A stretch of DNA of 30,117 nucleotides. Source: Bacteroides sp. (GTDB lineage: Bacteria > Bacteroidota > Bacteroidia > Bacteroidales > Bacteroidaceae). Of this stretch, positions 25,030 to 30,117 are shown piece after piece. Below the pieces are notes generated by a model. The model was not told the origin of the DNA. It did no database searches and saw only the letters and a list, made by a program, of their open reading frames with translations. Location: assembly GCA_019416685.1 (NCBI GenBank), contig DXWV01000064.1, positions 1 through 30,117 of the forward strand, read 5' to 3'. Position numbers and translations under genes: made by a program. Positions within the stretch are counted from its first letter, which is position 1. Each line of letters begins with the position of its first letter.

Positions 25030-27651
25030 ATGAAAAAGATAACACATCTTATTATATGCAGTCTGCTGTTAGTGATGGCAGCCTGTGAAAAGGATACGGA
25101 GCCTGCAAATTTTGCTCCGAAGTTGGCGACCGGTGAAGCGACCAATATCTATCGAACCGGAGCTACTCTGTCAGGAAGCATGGAAAAAGCAGAAGGAGTG
25201 GTTGTAAAAGAATACGGTATCCTTTATTCCACGCTGCAGAGTATGGCAGAATATACTGAAATGAAAGTAGATGAAAAAAGTGATAACGATTTTGCCGTCC
25301 AACTACAGGGACTTGAATCTGGTAAAACTTACTATTATTGTGCATATGCCCATAGCGGTTATAGTATAGCTAAAGGTGAAGTCCTGAGTTTTACCACCGG
25401 AGCAAGTAATACGCCGGTATTTAGCGCGTTGGAAGTTTCCGGTACGGATGAGAAAAGCTTTACGGTTTCTACTTCTATACTTGATGAAGGGGGAGGAGAG
25501 ATACTCTTTTCCGGTTTCTGCTGGAAAGAGACAAACGTCTCCGGCTATCTTCCGACAGAAAAAGACGAAATGAAAGTTATAAACAATCTGTCCGACTATC
25601 GATTGCGTATCAAGGACCTCAAACCTGGAAGACAATATGCCGTTCGTGCTTATTCTGCAAGTACTAAGGGAATAGGATATGGAGAGACTGCTTACATTAT
25701 TACAAAAACGACGGACCTCCCGGTTGTATCTTCTTCCGTGCCACAAGACTCTACAGAAACTTCGATTACTTTGCTGGCAAGGATATTGGCAAACGGAACT
25801 ACCGTAACTGAAAAAGGTTTCTGTTATAGTACAGAGATGGAGGAACCAACTATTACCGGACTTAAAGAAATTGCTTATACACCTGATACAACGATTTATG
25901 CCACAATAAGCAGCTTGAAGCCGGGAAATACATATTATATCCGTGCATATGCAGTTGGGCAGCAAGGAGTAGGATACGGAGATGTAATAACCTATACTAT
26001 CCCTGATGACGGACATCAGGCAGTTCCTCCAGTAGTAACGACACTAAGTGCCGAAGATTTGGGAAATAGTACAGCCGTGCTAACGGGAAGTATTGCTACT
26101 GATAATTTAGAAGGGATTACCTCATTCGGATTTACCTGGCAATCAAAATCTTCTTCTATAGGGAATGTTGTTATAGAAAATTATCCAAGTGGAAATATAA
26201 GCCAGTTAACGGGCATATTCACATTAAAACTGGAAGGGTTACCTACGGAAGAGGCTATTCAGGCATATGCTTGGGCTATAAGAGAAGTAAATGGGCAAGA
26301 ATTGCGAGGTCAGGGGGATTGGATCGAATTTACGTTGGCACAAACAGTGCAGCCTGCTACGGTAGCCCAAACGACTATGCGTGATATTACCGCCCATACA
26401 GCTTCTGCCATTGCTGTAGTGACCAGTAATGGTGGAAGTGAGATTACAAAAAGCGGCTTTTATTATAGTACAACTCATGCTTTACCCGATGAACGGGACC
26501 TTCATGTATCTTCATTGACTACAGGAAACAATATTACTGCCAACCTTGTGGGGTTGGAAGAGGGTCAGACTTATTACATTCGTGCTTATGCGATAAATCA
26601 GGCAGGGCTATCATATGGAGTAGTAAGTAACTTCCAGACGGAATCTGTCACTCTGCCTGTTGTAAAAACAGGTGCTGTTACCAATGTGACCTCTGCTTCT
26701 GCGAGCTTATCCGGTACTATTACTTCTTTAGGTAATGGTACATTACAGCGTAAAGGCTTTTGTTGGAGCAGCACACATACGGTTCCTTCTCTTGAGCAAC
26801 GAGAGGGCAGTAGTGAGGTTTCAACAGAGGGAAGTACTTATTTTTATGAGTTAACAGGATTATCTGGTAAAACAAAGTACTATGTCCGTGCCTATGCTGA
26901 GAACGAGAAGGGGGTAAGTTATGGTGAAACACAAGAATTTACAACTGGTACCTCTGTTATTGTTCCAACACTTAGTGGTACTACTGTCAGTGAAATAGGT
27001 GAGACTTCTGCTAAAGCAACTGCTACAGTAGTGAGTGATGGGGGAGCTTCTGTTTCCGGAAAAGGTTTTTGCTATAGTTTGACAAATAGTTCGCCTACCA
27101 TAGAAGGTGGTAGTAGTATTCTTGCGGATACGTCAACCGGAAATTCAATAACCGGAGTTTTGAAGAATCTGGAACCTGATGCAAAATACTATATTCGAGC
27201 TTATGCTACTAATGGGGAAGGGGCTGCATATGGAGTGGTGAATGAGTTTCATACCATACAAATTACTGTACCCACAGTAAGTAGGTTACAGGTTACTAAT
27301 ATTAAAGAAACCACTATTGATGCTTCTGCTACTATTACTAATGATGGTGGAAGTACTGTTCTTACCAGGGGTTTCTGTTACAGTTCAACGAATCAGCTTC
27401 CTACAATGGGCGATCTGAGCGTGATATCGGGAGATGTGAATTCCATTTTTACTTCCACAATAACTAACTTATCACCAGAAACCACTTATTATGTGAGAGC
27501 TTTTACTACCAATATAAAAGGTACTGCTTATAGTGAAGCTTATACGGTAAAAACTCTTCCTGAAATAACTTCCGGAACTCCAGATGTAGATGATAATGAA
27601 CCGCCGATTAATACACGAACTTTAAAAATAGATAATAATGGAAAAGAGTAA
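25030..27651 (+). CDS. Surface lipoprotein made of about eight fibronectin-III-like repeats
   Basis: This 873-residue protein starts at 25030 (ATG) rather than at the in-frame GTG at 25018, because the lipoprotein signal then begins properly (MKKITHLIICSLLLVMAAC, Cys19). The mature protein is a chain of about eight beta-sandwich units of about 90-100 residues. Each has a VTNxTxxSAxxSGTI strand, a GFCYS/GFCWS core and a closing YYVRAYAxNxxGxxYGExxxF motif, the Bacteroidota variety of FN3-like repeats. No catalytic domain is visible, so an adhesin or spacer role is likely. Unit 4 is divergent (GFTWQSK, with AYAWAIREVNG). The end of the gene overlaps the following LRR gene by 14 bases, suggesting translational coupling. 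Confidence 0.83.
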   Translation: MKKITHLIICSLLLVMAACEKDTEPANFAPKLATGEATNIYRTGATLSGSMEKAEGVVVKEYGILYSTLQSMAEYTEMKVDEKSDNDFAVQLQGLESGKTYYYCAYAHSGYSIAKGEVLSFTTGASNTPVFSALEVSGTDEKSFTVSTSILDEGGGEILFSGFCWKETNVSGYLPTEKDEMKVINNLSDYRLRIKDLKPGRQYAVRAYSASTKGIGYGETAYIITKTTDLPVVSSSVPQDSTETSITLLARILANGTTVTEKGFCYSTEMEEPTITGLKEIAYTPDTTIYATISSLKPGNTYYIRAYAVGQQGVGYGDVITYTIPDDGHQAVPPVVTTLSAEDLGNSTAVLTGSIATDNLEGITSFGFTWQSKSSSIGNVVIENYPSGNISQLTGIFTLKLEGLPTEEAIQAYAWAIREVNGQELRGQGDWIEFTLAQTVQPATVAQTTMRDITAHTASAIAVVTSNGGSEITKSGFYYSTTHALPDERDLHVSSLTTGNNITANLVGLEEGQTYYIRAYAINQAGLSYGVVSNFQTESVTLPVVKTGAVTNVTSASASLSGTITSLGNGTLQRKGFCWSSTHTVPSLEQREGSSEVSTEGSTYFYELTGLSGKTKYYVRAYAENEKGVSYGETQEFTTGTSVIVPTLSGTTVSEIGETSAKATATVVSDGGASVSGKGFCYSLTNSSPTIEGGSSILADTSTGNSITGVLKNLEPDAKYYIRAYATNGEGAAYGVVNEFHTIQITVPTVSRLQVTNIKETTIDASATITNDGGSTVLTRGFCYSSTNQLPTMGDLSVISGDVNSIFTSTITNLSPETTYYVRAFTTNIKGTAYSEAYTVKTLPEITSGTPDVDDNEPPINTRTLKIDNNGKE

Positions 27652-29470
27652 GTTGAGAATTTGTGTAACTATTTGGGGACTGTTCTGCTTGGTTGCATTA
27701 GTGCATGCTGAAAAATTGGATTTGTATGTAGAAACTGCAGGGACTTTGGGACAATTGCTTGGAGGGCAAAAAGAGACAGTAACAGAACTTAGATTGAGTG
27801 GGCATTTGAATAGTGACGATATTACTTTTCTTCAGGAAATGCCGATATTACGTATATTGGATGTGGAAGAGACGGAGGTAGAGACATTTCCTTTTGCGCA
27901 TTCCGGCATTGTATCTATAATCCTTCCTAAAACAGTAAAGAAACTTTCTGCTTTGAGCTCTTGTAAACAATTGGAGACAGTTGTTCTACCTGAAGGATTA
28001 ACTAATCTTGGGATATTAACTTTTTATGGATGTTCTTCGCTGAAATCGATAAATATTCCGGAAGGAATAACAAGTATTCCTTATTATGTGTTCAGTGGCT
28101 GTAGTAGTCTGAAGACTATTGAGCTTCCACAAAGTTTAACTGAAATAGATGAATCTGCCTTTAATCGGTCTGGTATAGAAGCGATAACTATTCCTGCAGG
28201 TGTTCTTTCGATTGGAGATCGTGCATTTGCTAAGTGTTGGGATTTGAAATCGGTAGTGTTACCGGAGGGGTTAACTGATATTGGACAAGAGGCGTTTAAC
28301 CGTACTGGACTCAAGTCGATTTGTATTCCTGGCAGTGTTACTTCTTTAGGGTATAAAGCTGTTGGTGAGTGTTATGATTTAGATGTAATATATGTTTCGG
28401 AAGGAATGGGGAGAATACGGGAGGGGGGCTTTGAAGGCAGCACACCTTGTTGTCTTGTATGGAACCGAACGGATAATATACCTTCAAGCCTTTTTGAATA
28501 TTATTCAACTCCTCCTTCTCATAAAAATTTTCTTGTTTATGTGAAGGGTGATGTTACTGTTCCGGAAAATTGGAATACAGCTCAGGTGATTTATGATGGC
28601 ATGGCAGAATCTATTGTGATTTCGGATGAGACTGGCTTCGAACGATTCTATGCTGCTCTGCCTTTCAAGGTGAAAAAGATCAGTTACTCTCGTAATTTTG
28701 ATGTACAGAGTGGTCTGCATTTTTCTGCTGGATGGCAAAGTATTGTACTTCCTTTTACAGCTTCTCGTTTTATGCATGAGGTTAAAGGTGAATTAGCTCC
28801 TTTTGGTAGTAACGTTATTGGATCCAAGCCTTTTTGGCTTCGTGAATTGACACCTGATGGCTATGTCGTCTCTTCTACCTTGCAAGCGAATAAGCCTTAT
28901 ATTATTTCAATGCCGAATAATGCCGAATATGAGGATGAGTATAATATCACGGGTACGGTGACTTTTGTTGCAGAAAATGCCTCCGGTGTTGAAGTATCAG
29001 CTACTCCTGCTGTTATGCCTACCGGAGAGAATGCTAATTATAAATTAGTACCTACTTATCAAATGGTTGCTGCTAACGATACTGTATATGCGCTTAATTC
29101 TTCCGTTTATAATAAAAAACCTGGCGGTAGTGTTTTTGTGAAAGCATTGCGTGATGTTCTTCCTTTTGAAGCCTACGTAGTCAGTAAAGAACCTCATGTT
29201 GTCGCTCCGGCAATGTATAGTATTGGGGGCGATGGTGGAAGTATCACTGCTTTGGAGAAAATACTTCTGAAAGGAGTTGATTCTCTTAAGATTCATACGC
29301 AAAGTGGCGTCTTATATATTGAGACCGACAAACCTCGCCTGATCTCCATTTATGGAGTGGATGGAATTTTGGTTCGTTCTGTGAATGTACATGAAGGCGA
29401 AAACATAATTAACGATCTTCCTGCTGGTATCTATTTCCTCGAAGGCAAAAAAGTGATTATAGGCAATTAA
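27638..29470 (+). CDS. BspA-type leucine-rich-repeat surface protein with a T9SS-like tail
   Basis: This 610-residue exported protein has a signal peptide (1-24, LVHA then EKLDLY). About seven or eight LRR_5/BspA-type repeats of 22-23 residues occupy residues 90-265 (CSSLKSINIPEGITSIPYYVFSGCSSLKTIELPQSLTEIDESAF). A beta-rich region (about 300-540) follows. The C-terminal stretch (LKIHTQSGVLYIETDKPRLISIYGVDGILVRSV...LPAGIYFLEGKKVIIGN) resembles a T9SS type A sorting domain. BspA-like proteins bind host matrix proteins or glycans and mediate adhesion; whether this one does is inference. The start at 27638 overlaps the lipoprotein gene by 14 bases. It is the last gene before a strong terminator. 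Confidence 0.85.
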   Translation: MEKSKLRICVTIWGLFCLVALVHAEKLDLYVETAGTLGQLLGGQKETVTELRLSGHLNSDDITFLQEMPILRILDVEETEVETFPFAHSGIVSIILPKTVKKLSALSSCKQLETVVLPEGLTNLGILTFYGCSSLKSINIPEGITSIPYYVFSGCSSLKTIELPQSLTEIDESAFNRSGIEAITIPAGVLSIGDRAFAKCWDLKSVVLPEGLTDIGQEAFNRTGLKSICIPGSVTSLGYKAVGECYDLDVIYVSEGMGRIREGGFEGSTPCCLVWNRTDNIPSSLFEYYSTPPSHKNFLVYVKGDVTVPENWNTAQVIYDGMAESIVISDETGFERFYAALPFKVKKISYSRNFDVQSGLHFSAGWQSIVLPFTASRFMHEVKGELAPFGSNVIGSKPFWLRELTPDGYVVSSTLQANKPYIISMPNNAEYEDEYNITGTVTFVAENASGVEVSATPAVMPTGENANYKLVPTYQMVAANDTVYALNSSVYNKKPGGSVFVKALRDVLPFEAYVVSKEPHVVAPAMYSIGGDGGSITALEKILLKGVDSLKIHTQSGVLYIETDKPRLISIYGVDGILVRSVNVHEGENIINDLPAGIYFLEGKKVIIGN

Positions 29471-29499
29471 TTGGTAAATTTATGTTTGTTTTTTAATAT

Positions 29500-29540
29500 C
29501 CTTGCCACCGTTTGAGAAAACATGTGGCAAGGAGTTTTTT
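29500..29540 (+). terminator. Rho-independent terminator of the PEGA/FN3/LRR operon
   Basis: CCTTGCCAC (29500-29508) pairs perfectly with GTGGCAAGG (29524-29532), with a 15-base loop, and is followed by six T residues at 29535-29540. It begins 30 bp after the LRR stop codon. Confidence 0.9.
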
Positions 29541-30019
29541 ATTATACAGCAACTTTGTTTCAGTGCATGAATTTACTTTTTGAGTTTATATGTATACTGG
29601 AAAATTCACTCGCAGTTGTCCCCTTCCGTTCACTTCAAAATGATCCCCTAAAAACTTTTAAGAGGAAAATTTAAACAGACTTTTTAATTAGGTAAGTTCC
29701 TTTAATTGAAACCTTTCCATCGGTATTATTCTATCTTTTGTATAGTTTTACCACAGCGGAAAGTTTTTTTCTTTTTTCTGGTTCTCCGTTCATATTCTTC
29801 AATCCGATTCTGTCAAATATATCTTACCGGTTCAACTTAAGCCATTGTTATAAGAGATTCACATTGCTTGTGAATGAGATTTTCAAAGAAAAATCCCGTA
29901 TTCTTTCTGTCTTTATAAAGAATATCCAACTTGTACAATGCTCTTATCCAAATCAGTATGCCTTTATATATGTAAGCAATAGCTTTAATATGAGAATAAC
30001 TCAAAGATAAAGAAACCAC

Positions 30020-30101
30020 AACACCCGGATGTTGTTATAGAAAACATCCGGGTGTTGTTATAGAAACATCCGGGTGTTTTTGGTGACAACATCCGGATGT
30101 T
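30020..30101. repeat. Array of four 14-bp near-palindromes at 22-23 bp spacing
   Basis: Units start at 30020 (AACACCCGGATGTT), 30043 and 30065 (both AACATCCGGGTGTT) and 30088 (AACATCCGGATGTT, a perfect palindrome). The first is the exact reverse complement of the second and third. GTTATAGAAA-type sequence separates the inner units, so units 2 and 3 are nearly perfect tandem repeats of 22 bp. The spacing is close to two turns of DNA. The array may continue past the window edge. Confidence 0.8.
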
Positions 30102-30117
30102 ATGAGTATAAGAAAGG

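Larger units (their letters stand above)
29471..30117. other. Non-coding right edge of the window
   Basis: No convincing gene was found. The stretch holds the terminator at 29500-29540, an IS-end-like sequence at 29617-29648 and the spaced palindrome array at 30020-30101. An open frame at 29738-30010 encodes a low-complexity Phe/Ser/Asn-rich peptide without a domain and is judged spurious. Confidence 0.6.

Noticed and set aside
29738..30010. 90-codon open frame near the right edge
   Set aside because: Low-complexity product, no ribosome site, and an equally long open frame on the opposite strand; typical of AT-rich non-coding DNA.
30020..30101. CRISPR array at the right edge
   Set aside because: Spacing is 22-23 bp with near-identical linkers between units, there are no unique spacers, and no cas gene is seen.

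Overview
The window looks like a chromosomal segment from a gut-type member of the Bacteroidota (order Bacteroidales). It carries a SusC/SusD pair, an ECF sigma factor with a FecR-type anti-sigma, GH97 and GH13 glycosidases, right-handed beta-helix proteins, a BspA-type leucine-rich-repeat protein and a TAnnTTTG-type promoter. Four products end in tails resembling type IX secretion (T9SS) sorting domains. This points to a T9SS-bearing lineage (for example the Tannerellaceae, Dysgonomonadaceae or Barnesiellaceae) more than a typical Bacteroides; that placement is inference.

Left and centre (about 170-22,810) form one polysaccharide/glycoconjugate utilisation locus. An ECF sigma gene (309-878, +) runs tail to tail against a minus-strand operon of FecR anti-sigma, GH13 amylase-family enzyme and a very large DUF4886/SGNH protein (7162 down to 902). 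Next come a minus-strand cation symporter (8423-7248), a plus-strand pair of endonuclease/exonuclease/phosphatase (EEP) enzyme and GH97 glycosidase (8649-11567), and a five-gene minus-strand operon: SusC with an STN domain, SusD, exported sugar-isomerase-like TIM barrel, beta-helix protein, and EEP/beta-helix fusion (22586 down to 11673). A hairpin terminator at 11608-11646 separates the two convergent operons. The locus has exactly one sigma factor, one FecR and one STN-SusC. These would make a complete trans-envelope signalling set, but the three genes are scattered rather than adjacent.

The main new observation is a shared bipartite element, TACGTA-N17-GTTC (or a close variant), read in the direction of transcription upstream of five transcription units: sigma (174-200), FecR operon (7221-7195), symporter (8488-8462), EEP/GH97 operon (8594-8620) and SusC operon (22805-22779). 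In three of them it ends 28-38 bp before the start codon, where a promoter -35/-10 pair would lie. I propose it is the ECF sigma's own promoter, binding the scattered genes into one autoregulated regulon.

Right side (23,360-29,540) is a separate plus-strand operon for cell-envelope proteins: a PEGA-domain outer-membrane protein, a lipoprotein of about eight fibronectin-III-like repeats, and a BspA-type LRR protein, closed by a strong terminator. Its leader contains a long imperfect inverted repeat (23460-23589). The right edge (30020-30101) holds four 14-bp near-palindromes spaced 22-23 bp apart. No tRNA, rRNA, CRISPR array or intact mobile element was seen.
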